Shown here: positions 25,201-34,310 of the stretch, piece by piece
Layout of the letters: every line of letters begins with the position of its first letter
Position numbering within the stretch: position 1 is the stretch's first letter
The notes under the pieces: model-generated
What the model was told of the DNA's origin: nothing
What the model saw: the letters and a program-made list of their open reading frames with translations, nothing else
Databases searched by the model: none
Program-made: the position numbers and the translations under genes
NCBI GenBank assembly: GCA_023415305.1
Contig: JAEZKZ010000016.1
Coordinates: 8,354-72,353, forward strand
Origin: Bacillota bacterium
Lineage (GTDB): Bacteria > Bacillota > Clostridia > Acetivibrionales > DSM-1351
Direction of reading: 5' to 3'
Length of the DNA: 64,000 bases

Positions 25201-26214
25201 CTATTTATATCCTTCAGGGTTTTGAGACTGCCATCTCCATGAATCTCTGCACATTTCATCAATATCCTTTTCAGCGGTCCAACCCAGTTCAGTTTGTGCT
25301 CTATCTGTTTTTGCGTAACAAGCTGCTATATCTCCCGGCCTTCTTCCGACAATTTTATATGGAATGTCTTTACCGCAGGCCTTTGAAAAAGCTTGTATCA
25401 CTTCAAGCACTGAATACCCTTTACCGGTACCCAAATTGTAAGGCCTTATTCCGATGTGTTCGTTTGTTAATTTCTCAATTGCCTTGACATGGCCTTTAGC
25501 CAAATCAACAACGTGTATGTAATCTCTTACTCCGGTTCCGTCAATTGTGGGATAGTCATTTCCGAAAACCTTTACTTCTTGATGCTTACCCACAGCAACC
25601 TGTGCTATATAAGGTACCAGATTATTTGGAATTCCATTAGGGTCTTCTCCAATAAGGCCGCTGCTGTGAGCCCCTATGGGGTTGAAATATCTCAGAAGAG
25701 CTATGTTCCAGGAATTATCGGAGTGATGAAGATCTTGTAACATTTCTTCAATCATGAGTTTTGTACGTCCGTAAGGATTTGTTACAGAGAGGGCAAACTC
25801 CTCCGATATGGGGACACTTACAGGATCACCATAAACCGTAGCGGATGAACTGAAAACAAAATTTCTCACTTGGTACTTTTGCATCAATTCCAATAAGATC
25901 AAGGTTCCTGTCAAGTTGTTGTGATAGTATTTTAACGGTATAGATACTGATTCACCAACCGCCTTAAGACCTGCAAAATGTATGACGGAATCAATCCTTT
26001 CGCTTAAAAAAACATTTTCCAGTGCGGGCTTGTCAAGTATATCTATTTTATAAAATTTTACTTCCCTACCACTGATCTGCTTTACTCTTTCAACCGCTGT
26101 TTCCTTACTGTTAACCAAATTATCAATGATGACCACCTCATAACCTGCAGACATCAGTTCCAAGCAAGTATGAGTACCTATGTAACCGGCTCCACCGGTA
26201 ACCAGTACTGCCAT
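25201..26214 (-). CDS. galE: UDP-glucose 4-epimerase
   Basis: Interconverts UDP-glucose and UDP-galactose using tightly bound NAD. 337 residues. NAD-binding GGAGYIGTHTCLEL, the VIHFAGLKAVGESV segment, the catalytic SSSATVYGD serine and YGRTK lysine pair, LRYFNPIGAHSSG and GVRDYIHV. GGGGGG lies upstream of the ATG. First gene of the galE-nucleotidyltransferase pair. Confidence 0.97.
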   Translation of the reverse strand: MAVLVTGGAGYIGTHTCLELMSAGYEVVIIDNLVNSKETAVERVKQISGREVKFYKIDILDKPALENVFLSERIDSVIHFAGLKAVGESVSIPLKYYHNNLTGTLILLELMQKYQVRNFVFSSSATVYGDPVSVPISEEFALSVTNPYGRTKLMIEEMLQDLHHSDNSWNIALLRYFNPIGAHSSGLIGEDPNGIPNNLVPYIAQVAVGKHQEVKVFGNDYPTIDGTGVRDYIHVVDLAKGHVKAIEKLTNEHIGIRPYNLGTGKGYSVLEVIQAFSKACGKDIPYKIVGRRPGDIAACYAKTDRAQTELGWTAEKDIDEMCRDSWRWQSQNPEGYK

Positions 26215-26408
26215 ACAATCCCCCCCTTTTCTTTTGAAAAGAATATTATTTATTACTTATTTATACAGAGTAACACTGTTTTTGGTCTAATTCTTTAATT
26301 ATTTATTAATTTCTCCTGCTTAATCCCTTTTGGATCATACTGTAAATATTTTATACAAAATAATTAAATAAAACAACCTTTGGGGAAAAGAGTACAGTGG
26401 GGTATTAT

Positions 26409-27317
26409 CTAATGCGATTTGTTCAGTTGCTTTAGCACCTCGTCCAGCGGATTTTTATTATCACAGCGAAGCATTGGCTCGAACAAATCGCCTTTCTGTT
26501 CCAGACGCGCTGCAATGTTCTTAAGTGTAAACATCTCAGGTCGTATTTTCCCCAGTTCATCCCATTCCAAGGGTGTCGAAACTGCAGCGCTTTTTACAGC
26601 TCTGGCAGAATAAGCAGTAATCATACTTTTCCCATGCCACATCTGCAGCCAGTCAAAGTATACCTTTCGGTCACGGTTCTTCTTCATTCTCTCAATGGTA
26701 ACCTTATTGCCCAATTTATGTGTAAAGTACTCCGCAAAGAACTGGTTAAGGGTTCTGGCAGTATCATAATTGTACCTTGCTCCGGTAGGAATAAAAATCT
26801 GAAGGCCTGTGGCACCCGATGTTTTAATAAAACCGGTAATTCCAAGTGCCATGAGTGTTTCATGGATACTGTCAGCTACTTCAGCAACGTCCTCAAAAGT
26901 ATTTGCTTCATCAGGATCAAGATCAAATACAAGACTTGAAGGGTTATCCGGTTTTTCATGGACATTGAAGCTGGTATGAAGCTCAAGGGCGGCCTGAGTG
27001 CACAGCCAGATTAAAGTGGCTGCCGAATTAAGGGCAATATAGTTTTTATCGTTAAAATTAACTGTTTTTACCCATTCAGGTGTATTCGCCGGCTTTTCCT
27101 TTTGAAAAAAGCTTTTATCACCTATTCCATGAGGATACCTTATAGAGGTAAGCATTCTGTTTTTAGCGTACCTTATTACATAGGGCGCAAGCGTTGTCAT
27201 GGTTTCAATAAACTGAAGTTTTGTAATTTGGGCCTCAGGCCAAAAGAGCTTGTCAGGATTAGTTACATTAATAATTTTGTTTTCAATTTCTACCTTTATA
27301 TCAACAATTGTTTTCAC
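26409..27317 (-). CDS. NHEJ DNA polymerase/primase (LigD polymerase domain)
   Basis: 302 residues, a free-standing LigD PolDom. It fills gaps and adds nucleotides at double-strand break ends. Signs: NPDKLFWPEAQITKLQ, SIRYPHGIGDKSFFQKE, the catalytic acid pair VFDLDPDE, ETLMALGITGFIKTSGATGLQIFIP and PLEWDEL. It begins with GTG sharing its first G with the ligase stop (TAGTG), so translation is coupled. Confidence 0.93.
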   Translation of the reverse strand: MKTIVDIKVEIENKIINVTNPDKLFWPEAQITKLQFIETMTTLAPYVIRYAKNRMLTSIRYPHGIGDKSFFQKEKPANTPEWVKTVNFNDKNYIALNSAATLIWLCTQAALELHTSFNVHEKPDNPSSLVFDLDPDEANTFEDVAEVADSIHETLMALGITGFIKTSGATGLQIFIPTGARYNYDTARTLNQFFAEYFTHKLGNKVTIERMKKNRDRKVYFDWLQMWHGKSMITAYSARAVKSAAVSTPLEWDELGKIRPEMFTLKNIAARLEQKGDLFEPMLRCDNKNPLDEVLKQLNKSH

Positions 27318-28288
27318 TAGTCTGTCAACACCTTTCCATTTGCCTCATCAATGGGTATATTTGTAAAACCCAGTATTTTAGGATGACGAAAAACTCCATC
27401 ATTGGAGAGTTCCAGGAAGCTCACCCAGCAGGTTATAGCAGGAACTGTCCAGGTCAGTTCGGTTCCTGACCTGTTAACATCTGTAATGGCAAGCTCAAAG
27501 GGGCATTCCTCCTGCACAAGGTCATTTTTATACTGCTTAAGAAGCTGCAAATCAGAGCCTTTCAGTCCAAGAGAAGCTCTTCCCATGTATACAAGCTTTG
27601 AACTTTCTTCAGTTTTGATGCCCATCAACAAGGAATTTGGAAGTTTTTCCTTCCATACGATGCCTCCAATTATACAAAGCATTTTTTTTGTAAATTTTGT
27701 TTTATACCATTCCTCATGCTTTTTTCCGGGTAGATAAAAACTGTTCCGTTTCTTTGAAACGATGCCCTCCATATTCTTCTGCTTCATGATTTCATACAGT
27801 TCCTTCCCATTATCATAGTCCCGGGATAAATGGAAAGTATCACTGGAAGCTACCACAGAAGATACCACTTGTTCAAGGATCTTCTTTCTTTCAGACAGAT
27901 ACCTGTTTGTAAGCAATTCGCCATTGTTCATCAATATATCGAACATCATATATTTAACAGGATAATTCCTAAGATAATACTGAAGATTACGTTTACTCTT
28001 CACTGTTTCTCTGACGAGAACATTATGAAAGCTGGGCTGGCCGGAAGCATCCAAAACCACAAGTTCTCCGTCAAGAACAACCTGACCTGCTCCCAATTCT
28101 TTCTCCAGAAGGGTTAACTCAGGATAATATCCGGTTCTTTCATTTCCTTTCTTTGTAAATATTCTCATACTCCCCGCTTCGAGATAAACCATACCTCTGA
28201 TCCCATCCCATTTAATCTCGTGGATAAAGTCTTTTCCCTGCTTAACCTGTGGGCTGCTGACGGGTTCCATCGGTATAATCCAGTTCAT
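27317..28288 (-). CDS. ATP-dependent DNA ligase (LigD ligase domain)
   Basis: 323 residues. Adenylation domain with the lysine motif FIHEIKWDGIRGMVYLE, VVLDGELVVLD, MFDILMNNGE, MEGIVSKKR and EEWYKTKF (motif V), then an OB-fold. No polymerase or phosphoesterase domain is fused. Its ATG overlaps the ku stop (ATGA) and its stop overlaps the polymerase start, giving a tight three-gene NHEJ operon. Confidence 0.93.
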   Translation of the reverse strand: MNWIIPMEPVSSPQVKQGKDFIHEIKWDGIRGMVYLEAGSMRIFTKKGNERTGYYPELTLLEKELGAGQVVLDGELVVLDASGQPSFHNVLVRETVKSKRNLQYYLRNYPVKYMMFDILMNNGELLTNRYLSERKKILEQVVSSVVASSDTFHLSRDYDNGKELYEIMKQKNMEGIVSKKRNSFYLPGKKHEEWYKTKFTKKMLCIIGGIVWKEKLPNSLLMGIKTEESSKLVYMGRASLGLKGSDLQLLKQYKNDLVQEECPFELAITDVNRSGTELTWTVPAITCWVSFLELSNDGVFRHPKILGFTNIPIDEANGKVLTD

Positions 28289-29328
28289 GATTTAACCGTT
28301 TCCCTTACTCTTCCAGCCTCTTTACCAGGTTTTTCTTCCTTCCCTTCTGACTTTTTATTTCCAGGATCTGCTTCTAAAGCATCTAAATCAGACTTATCAG
28401 TTTTTGTAGCTTTAACTTTTTTATCTGATTTCTCGGTATCTTCTTTTTTCCTTCTGCGACTGGCGGAGGTTTTCTTGTTGTCCTGGTCCCCATTTTCTGC
28501 AGGAATGTGAGCAGTTTCACCGTCTCCGGTCTTTTCTTCCCTTACATTACCCGTTTTATTCTCCTTTGATAACTGTATACTTTGTTTCAGAGCCTCCATC
28601 AGGCTGACAATATTCTCTTTATCTGTTTCCTTTTTAACAACATAGTCCTTACCCGCAATCTTGGCATTAATTTTTTCAAGGAGTCTTTCTCGGTAGGTGT
28701 CGCTGTATTTCGACGGATCAAACACTGTTGTCAAATTATCAATCAGTTGAGTAGCCATATCAAGTTCAGCTTTTGTCGTCTGAAGATTTTCAGGCACCCC
28801 CGGCACCTGTTTCGAATCCCTTACCTCATCAGGATAAAAAATAGTTTCCAGAACCAGTACATTATTGTATACTCTTATAACTGCAAGTGATTCACGATCC
28901 CTGATGGTTATCTTGGCGACTGCAATTCGCTGTTTTCCGCTGAGAGCTTCCCTCAGAAGTGTATATGCCTTCCCGCCTGTTTCCTGAGGCCCCAGGAAAT
29001 AGGTCTTGTCAAAATAAATCGGATCAACCTCTTCCAACTTTACAAAATCCAGTATTTCAACTGCTTTTTCACTTTTGACCTCTATAGAATCAAAATCCTC
29101 CTCAGTAAGAATAACGAATTTGCCAGGCTCGTATTCATAGCCTCTTACAATATCCTCAGGCTGAACATCCTTATTGCAGGCAGGACAGGTCTTTTTATAC
29201 CTTACCGGAGTGTGGCATTCTCTGTGTATATATTTAAACCTTATATCCTTATCCTCTGTTGCGGTAAACATTTTAACCGGAATATTAACCAGTCCGAAGC
29301 TTATAGAGCCCTTCCATACTGTATGCAT
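28285..29328 (-). CDS. ku: Ku protein for non-homologous end joining
   Basis: Homodimeric ring that binds DNA ends and recruits the ligase. 347 residues. Core is recognisable from MHTVWKGSISFGLVNIPVKM, a Cys cluster CHTPVRYKKTCPACNKD that is often zinc-like, VRGYEYEPGKFVILTEEDF, YYDKTYFLGP-type segment, and ATQLIDNLTTVFDPSKYSDTY. The tail from about residue 262 is Lys/Glu-rich and low complexity, an extension linked to DNA binding in other Ku proteins. AGGAGG precedes the ATG. Confidence 0.95.
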   Translation of the reverse strand: MHTVWKGSISFGLVNIPVKMFTATEDKDIRFKYIHRECHTPVRYKKTCPACNKDVQPEDIVRGYEYEPGKFVILTEEDFDSIEVKSEKAVEILDFVKLEEVDPIYFDKTYFLGPQETGGKAYTLLREALSGKQRIAVAKITIRDRESLAVIRVYNNVLVLETIFYPDEVRDSKQVPGVPENLQTTKAELDMATQLIDNLTTVFDPSKYSDTYRERLLEKINAKIAGKDYVVKKETDKENIVSLMEALKQSIQLSKENKTGNVREEKTGDGETAHIPAENGDQDNKKTSASRRRKKEDTEKSDKKVKATKTDKSDLDALEADPGNKKSEGKEEKPGKEAGRVRETVKS

Positions 29329-29742
29329 ATATCCCTCCTGTAATTATAGGTGGTAAAGTCAATTTTGTTTGCGTCGTGTGACAGTAACCAGTCACACTGG
29401 GCCTTTTCCCTCTACGAAATGTTTTCATTGCACTTATTAGCCCAGGAAAAATTGGGCACGCGCAGAAATTAATAGTTTTTTATTGTCTAGGAAAACTTTC
29501 ACATATATCTTAAACGCCTTTATCTTTGTGCATTCCAATACTCATTTTTACACATATACTTTGCTATACAATAAAAATTCTGTTATCAGTATTTTCCGTC
29601 TAAAAAAATTTATTATTCACATTATTATAAAGAACAGCATTTTATTGAAAGTAAGGGTATGCTATAATTTATTTGCTACTTTATAGTTTAAATGCTTAAT
29701 TTATTAGCTTGGAAAAATAACTTTGGAAAAGGAGTTGTTAAG
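29329..29742. other. Divergent intergenic region before ku and the FmdB gene
   Basis: 414 AT-rich bases without a credible gene. It holds a perfect inverted repeat GTGTGAC-N8-GTCACAC at 29376-29397, 50 bases before the ku start, and a GCCCA/TGGGC hairpin at about 29440-29457. A TATAAT at 29663-29668 could serve the plus-strand gene, though no good -35 is seen. Confidence 0.5.
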
Positions 29743-29958
29743 ATGCCCTTCTATGATCTTAAATGTTCTGAATGCGGAAATGAATTCAATATCATGGCTA
29801 AAATGAGTGAACGTGAAAACAATCAGATTAATTGTCCTCATTGCGGTAACAATAAGCTGGAAACCGTATTCAAGAGCGTGAATATCATACAGTCAAGAAA
29901 ATCGGAGGTCGGGGATTGTCCCAACAGACACGTTTGCGGCGGCTGCTGCAATCATTAA
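29743..29958 (+). CDS. FmdB-type zinc-ribbon protein
   Basis: 71 residues from the ATG at 29743 (AAAGGAG upstream); an earlier in-frame ATG at 29692 lacks a site. The FmdB/CxxC regulatory-protein opening MPFYDLKCSECGNEF is followed by CPHCGNNKLETVF, forming one zinc ribbon. A Cys-rich end CGGCCNH could bind a second metal. Function is unknown for most of the family. Confidence 0.85.
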   Translation: MPFYDLKCSECGNEFNIMAKMSERENNQINCPHCGNNKLETVFKSVNIIQSRKSEVGDCPNRHVCGGCCNH

Positions 29959-30012
29959 ATAAAGGCCGCTCCGGAATTTCGGAGGAAGGTGAGAAAAGAA
30001 CCGAGTGGCAGA

Positions 30013-30063
30013 GTAAAAAACAAGGTATCTTTCAGGATTTTTAATCCATATTAAGATACCTTG
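30013..30063 (-). terminator. Terminator of the GerMN lipoprotein gene
   Basis: CAAGGTATCTT / AAGATACCTTG stem (arms 30021-30031, 30053-30063), followed on the minus strand by TTTTTTAC. Some use from the plus strand is possible, but there the T-run is missing. Confidence 0.8.
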
Positions 30064-30093
30064 ATATATCAGTTAAAAAAGCTATATTAATGT

Positions 30094-30927
30094 TTATTCC
30101 AGGGGTTCCGTCTCTGTTTCAACATCAGAGTTTGTTTTCTGATCCTTTTCGGGTTCTGACTTTAGCTGGTTATCATTTGTATTGTTATTATTCTGGTTGC
30201 TGTTATCTTTGTTAATACTGTCTTTGTCTGTTTTATTTTTATTTATGTTATCCTTGTTATTATTATCTTTGTTCTGGTTGTTTTTATTGTTGTTATCTTT
30301 TGAAGTATTTTCATCAAGCTTAATAACATCCTGTTCTTCAGGCTGAGATGAATTCAGGTATGCCGATCTGGGGAAGGCCACATCCAGCTGGTAACTGCCT
30401 TTAAATTCCTTCTTTACCTTACCCTCAATCTTAAACTGTACTGATTTTATCTCCTTTATTTCTGTTAAAGTGTTTACAATGGAATACAGTGTTAGTTGCT
30501 CGCTTTTCTTTCCTCCCTTGTGTTTTTCAATAAAATCTTTTGTGAGGTCTACTGTAGCAATACCGTCTTTAACGGTAACAGTTGAATTAACCTTTGTTCC
30601 CTGTGGTATTGTTGCCTGAAGCAAACTTCCTTTGGCCGGTCCGCTTATTAGTTCATTTATTAGAACTGTTGCAACATTATCTGTTCCCTTGGTCACTTCT
30701 GTATTATCAATATATCTGGTTTCAGGTGCCAGTTTACCCTGTTCATTAATAAAGTACAATTTATAAGGAGTCTTATCCTTCAATTCACCCGCCTGACTTT
30801 CACCAAGAGAAACACTGCTTGCAGGAGTTAATTCGTCAATACTCGAAGTATTGTCCACTGACCCGCAACCGGAAGACAAAGTCATTATAATTACACACAC
30901 CAAGATTAAACTAAATAATTTTCGCAT
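30094..30927 (-). CDS. GerMN-domain lipoprotein
   Basis: 277 residues. Lipoprotein signal with lipobox LSSGC, Cys21. The GerMN (Spore germination) domain spans about residues 55-195 with TVTVKDGIATVDLTKDF and EIKSVQFKIEGK. From about residue 205 the protein is an Asn/Lys/Asp-rich low-complexity tail (repeats of KDNNNKN type), encoded by repetitive DNA. GerMN proteins help in germination or spore peptidoglycan assembly; here it is monocistronic. Confidence 0.85.
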   Translation of the reverse strand: MRKLFSLILVCVIIMTLSSGCGSVDNTSSIDELTPASSVSLGESQAGELKDKTPYKLYFINEQGKLAPETRYIDNTEVTKGTDNVATVLINELISGPAKGSLLQATIPQGTKVNSTVTVKDGIATVDLTKDFIEKHKGGKKSEQLTLYSIVNTLTEIKEIKSVQFKIEGKVKKEFKGSYQLDVAFPRSAYLNSSQPEEQDVIKLDENTSKDNNNKNNQNKDNNNKDNINKNKTDKDSINKDNSNQNNNNTNDNQLKSEPEKDQKTNSDVETETEPLE

Positions 30928-31117
30928 CTCCTTGACACCTCACATTAAAATGTTATAAGCAAATAATATGAATATTCATCCTTACACAACTATTTCTATG
31001 CCCAAGCTTAATTAAGTATTCTAACTTGTCAGATTTTTTTCTAATTTTTTAAATACATTTTTTGACATAACAAAGGTGGCAAAACCACTTTAACCGGCGT
31101 CAAAAATTCCAAAGCAA

Positions 31118-31152
31118 ATAAAAAAAGTCACTCCCTAAGGAATAACTTTTTC
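31118..31152 (-). terminator. Terminator of the histidine kinase gene
   Basis: Minus-strand AAAAAGTTATTCC-TTAG-GGAGTGACTTTTTTT, an imperfect stem with a strong T-run directly after the stop. Confidence 0.82.
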
Positions 31153-31154
31153 TA

Positions 31155-32534
31155 CTAAATACTTGCTTTATCTGTTTTAAAAACTCTCTCCAACGGAAAA
31201 AACAATAACATTGTAGTACCTTTATTTATCTTACTGTCTATTTTCAAATAACCATTATGAGAATTCATCACTTTATAGCAATAACTCAAGCCTAACCCGA
31301 AATTACTCTTCCCCTTTTTGGTGGAATAGAATGGTGTAAGCACCTTTTCCATTGCCTCCCTCGTTATACCTATACCATTGTCTACAACCGATATGCAGAA
31401 TTTTTCATCTTTATAGGCAGAATCCACATAAATCAAACCTTCTTTTTCAATAGCTTCTATGGCATTTATCAACAGATTACGAAGAACCTCACATATATGT
31501 ACTGCATCAATCATTAAAGTGACTTCATCTTTTATCCTGTTCTCGATTTCAATACGCTTTCCGGTTGTCATGGGAAGAATATGATTGATAGCCTTATCGA
31601 CCAGAATTTGTAGAACATACGGCTCCACATCCATTTCCATGGTTCTGAATTTATTGATTCTTTGGGTAAACTCTGTCAGATTCTTGCTGGACTCCTTTAT
31701 AATTGTAAGCTTTCTGTCGGTCCCCGGATTGACATTCTCAACCGACCTTATGGTATCCACGCATAAATTAATAGTTGAAGCCTCGTTTTTAATTGCGTGG
31801 GAAACCATACTCATACCGTTAATCATGGTGTCTATGGTCTCACCGAGGTTAAACCTTTCTACTTTAAGTCTGACACCAAGAATCCCATGTTTTACAGCAA
31901 GATAAATAAAAACAAGAAACTGAAATAATATAATCCAGAAATTCAAATACCACACTTCATGATAACCCATAGCTACCGACAAATAGCTGGTCCACATAAT
32001 ACTTAGAGTAGTAGGTATTGCAAAGAAACTGGTTACAATTTTATTGTATCTTTTTTGAGAATTACTTTCTTTAAAAATGCTGATGATCATTATAACTATG
32101 AACGCCAGAGTATAAACTACTACCCAGGCAGCAAGAACCTTGTAATTAGGGTTAAACTCAGGTTGTAAAGGATACAGAACAAACATAATTATACTTGGAA
32201 GTGATAGTAACAAAATTATATTTCTCTTGGTGCTTTTCTTAAGGTTAATGTCTAAAAAATTAGTAAAAAACAGTATGAAGCCTATCAAAGCGTAGGTAGC
32301 TATGTAATGCTGTAAAACATCTGCTATTCCCTTCCCCATAACACAAATAAATGTAAGTCTGCTATCATTAAAGCCCTTCACAAATGGGATTATATCATCT
32401 TTAAATATAACTGCAACCCCGCCAAATCCGTTCAGAAACAAGCAGGCGCTTGCCCACCTGGCCCAAGATGTCTTCGGGTTGGCATAAATTAGTAGTATTG
32501 CAATAAGCCATAATAAAATAAAAATTACAAACAT
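31155..32534 (-). CDS. Orphan membrane sensor histidine kinase
   Basis: 459 residues. The first 220 or so form about seven membrane segments with no large extracellular loop. The kinase core has the phosphoacceptor His in MVSHAIKNEAS (about residue 250), N-box LRNLLINAIEAI, G1 VDNGIGI and G2 GLGLSYCYKV. No response regulator lies nearby. Orphan kinases of this build in clostridia often phosphorylate Spo0A, but that is inference. Confidence 0.87.
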   Translation of the reverse strand: MFVIFILLWLIAILLIYANPKTSWARWASACLFLNGFGGVAVIFKDDIIPFVKGFNDSRLTFICVMGKGIADVLQHYIATYALIGFILFFTNFLDINLKKSTKRNIILLLSLPSIIMFVLYPLQPEFNPNYKVLAAWVVVYTLAFIVIMIISIFKESNSQKRYNKIVTSFFAIPTTLSIMWTSYLSVAMGYHEVWYLNFWIILFQFLVFIYLAVKHGILGVRLKVERFNLGETIDTMINGMSMVSHAIKNEASTINLCVDTIRSVENVNPGTDRKLTIIKESSKNLTEFTQRINKFRTMEMDVEPYVLQILVDKAINHILPMTTGKRIEIENRIKDEVTLMIDAVHICEVLRNLLINAIEAIEKEGLIYVDSAYKDEKFCISVVDNGIGITREAMEKVLTPFYSTKKGKSNFGLGLSYCYKVMNSHNGYLKIDSKINKGTTMLLFFPLERVFKTDKASI

Positions 32535-32779
32535 GCCTCTTCTCCTGTAAGGATTTTGAACTGCTGTTAAAGGTGGTCATATTTTAACACAAAAAATGTG
32601 TTCCATCAACATTATTGGGTTATTTCTCCAGTTTTTCGCACAATCTTTGCCTTGCTGTAAGGGTGCCATGTCCTACAGCTGCTGAAATCTACATTAATAA
32701 ATTATTTTTAAATAGGTAACAACTTTTATTTCAATATCATAGTATGCAATATCTTAAATATTTTATTGGAGGTAAAGTT

Positions 32780-32977
32780 ATGGGATGTTTTGGTGGAAGT
32801 AATGGTTGTTTCGGAAGTCAATGGCTAATTATATTAGTCATAATTTTCTTCTTAATCTTCTGTAACAATGGATCCGACATATCAGACATATTCAATGATT
32901 GTGGATTAGTCTGGATTGCAATAATTCTATTGTTATTATTCCTCTGCAACAATGACGATTGTAATGATGATTGCTAA
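32780..32977 (+). CDS. Small cysteine-rich double-membrane-span peptide
   Basis: 65 residues from the ATG at 32780, which has GGAGG six bases upstream. It begins MGCFGGSNGCFGSQ, then has hydrophobic segments at about residues 14-27 and 43-55, and ends CNNDDCNDDC. Alternation of hydrophobic spans and short Cys/Asp/Asn loops resembles small sporulation-associated membrane peptides of clostridia. Not assigned to a named family. Confidence 0.7.
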   Translation: MGCFGGSNGCFGSQWLIILVIIFFLIFCNNGSDISDIFNDCGLVWIAIILLLLFLCNNDDCNDDC

Positions 32978-33011
32978 TCAAATTAACAGTCGACCATAGG
33001 AAAAAGTATTT

Positions 33012-33049
33012 GAATAGAAGCTTGGGTTTATATCCAAGCTTCTATTTCA
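33012..33049 (+). terminator. Terminator after the Cys-rich peptide gene
   Basis: AATAGAAGCTTGG / CCAAGCTTCTATT stem (33013-33025, 33034-33046), then TTCAAATT. The U-tract is short, so termination may be partial. Confidence 0.6.
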
Positions 33050-33134
33050 AATTAAGAAAATTAGTTTTTACATAATAAGCTTGTCAGCAAGCATACACTG
33101 TAATAGCGACTATAATCTTATCAGGGAGGTCAAT

Positions 33135-33452
33135 ATGGGGGAAAATTCACTAAGCAAAAAACTACAGGAACTATTATCAGACAAAATGGTTCAGAAAAAA
33201 GTTAATCAAGCCATAGACATGCTGAAAAAAGACAGCAACGATGATTTGGTAAAGAAATTAGAAAAGATTGATAAAAATGAATTGATGGAAAAGATAAACG
33301 AGTTTGATGAGGAAAAGATAAATAATCTAAAGATAGATAAGGAAGAAATAAAGAAAAAAATCACAAAAAATGATCTGGAAAAATTAGAGAAACTCCTTGG
33401 AAAAGACAGTAAGGATATAATGAAAAAAGTAAATGATTATTTAAATTCATAA
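33135..33452 (+). CDS. Small charged helical protein, unknown function
   Basis: 105 residues from the ATG at 33135 (GGGAGGTCAAT upstream). Almost entirely charged helix, rich in Lys, Glu and Asp with leucine/isoleucine heptads (for example LVKKLEKIDKNELMEKINE), so probably coiled coil. No signal, membrane span or known domain. It precedes two more unknown genes on the same strand, 58 bases before the next. Confidence 0.65.
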   Translation: MGENSLSKKLQELLSDKMVQKKVNQAIDMLKKDSNDDLVKKLEKIDKNELMEKINEFDEEKINNLKIDKEEIKKKITKNDLEKLEKLLGKDSKDIMKKVNDYLNS

Positions 33453-33510
33453 GGTGCATTATGGCGGTTCGATTTAAATCCCCTGCAAATAAAGGACCTG
33501 GAGGCAAAAA

Positions 33511-33906
33511 ATGAGTGACGACATGGGTGATAAGATCAAGCAGATAGCGGATATGCTGGGACAGAACTCAAATCCTAATATACCTGACAATGTCAAGGGT
33601 TTGCTTAGCATGCTCATGTCCAACAATAATACCAAAGACGATGACTCCTCAGAGGATCCTCCGAAAACCAGGGGTGGTGATAATTCTAGCAACAATGAAG
33701 CAGATGAATTTGCAGATATGGCCAGAAAGATGAAAAAAGCCATGGGAAAGATTAATACCGGGAATGATCCCAGAGTAACACTTTTAAATGCAATACGTCC
33801 CTATCTTAACAAAAACAGGCAGAGAAAGCTTCAAACCTGTATAAAGCTTATGAGAATCGGCAGCCTTACTCAATTGCTGGACGATTCAGAAGAGCGGCCT
33901 GTATAA
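33511..33906 (+). CDS. Conserved hypothetical protein
   Basis: 131 residues. The N-terminal part is soluble and low complexity (Asp/Ser/Asn-rich linker at about 35-70). The C-terminal segment DPRVTLLNAIRPYLNKNRQR followed by KLMRIGSLTQLL resembles a short domain I have seen in unannotated Firmicutes proteins. No membrane span. GGAGGC lies nine bases before the ATG. It may act with its small neighbours, but the role is unknown. Confidence 0.65.
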   Translation: MSDDMGDKIKQIADMLGQNSNPNIPDNVKGLLSMLMSNNNTKDDDSSEDPPKTRGGDNSSNNEADEFADMARKMKKAMGKINTGNDPRVTLLNAIRPYLNKNRQRKLQTCIKLMRIGSLTQLLDDSEERPV

Positions 33907-33916
33907 GGAGCATCCT

Positions 33917-33985
33917 ATGATTAACTGGAATTGGAGTGAATGGAATGGTTTACAGGAAGCGTCCTTCAAAATCGCGAAGATATAA
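33917..33985 (+). CDS. Possible 22-residue leader-type ORF overlapping the next gene
   Basis: ATG at 33917 follows AAGGAG with ideal spacing and opens MINWNWSEWNGLQEAS, ending at TAA 33983-33985. It overlaps the start of the next gene in another frame. It may couple translation or be the remains of a frameshift; short and unproven. Confidence 0.35.
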   Translation: MINWNWSEWNGLQEASFKIAKI

Positions 33986-34310
33986 AAAAGTACATCCCCA
34001 GGAAAATTCTCATACAGAGCAGAAGCCTCTTCCATCACAACCTGCTCTTGTTGAAGAAACAGCAGTAACCCAGGCTGCCGTGTCGGCAGCCCAAGATAGA
34101 AAAAAAAACCAGCCTTTTGGTTTTCTTTCCTCACTATTAGGCGGAGACAAGGTCGAAAGAACAGGTGACCCTCTCTTTAGTGTATTTGATTTCGATATTT
34201 ACCTGGATGATTTGCTTTTAATTGGACTCATAATCCTTCTTCTTACAGATAAGGTTCAGGATGAGATACTTATAATTGTCCTTATCTATTTGCTGATAGA
34301 TATTTTTTAA
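33945..34310 (+). CDS. Small membrane-anchored protein, unknown function
   Basis: 121 residues from the ATG at 33945; GGAG lies eight bases upstream. A GTG at 33936 is an alternative start. A basic N-terminus (YRKRPSKSRRYKK) is followed by a Gln/Pro/Ala linker, and by a hydrophobic end with two potential spans, LDDLLLIGLIILLLTDK and ILIIVLIYLLIDIF. It converges with the minus-strand membrane gene with a four-base stop overlap (TTAA). Function not recognised. Confidence 0.6.
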   Translation: MVYRKRPSKSRRYKKVHPQENSHTEQKPLPSQPALVEETAVTQAAVSAAQDRKKNQPFGFLSSLLGGDKVERTGDPLFSVFDFDIYLDDLLLIGLIILLLTDKVQDEILIIVLIYLLIDIF

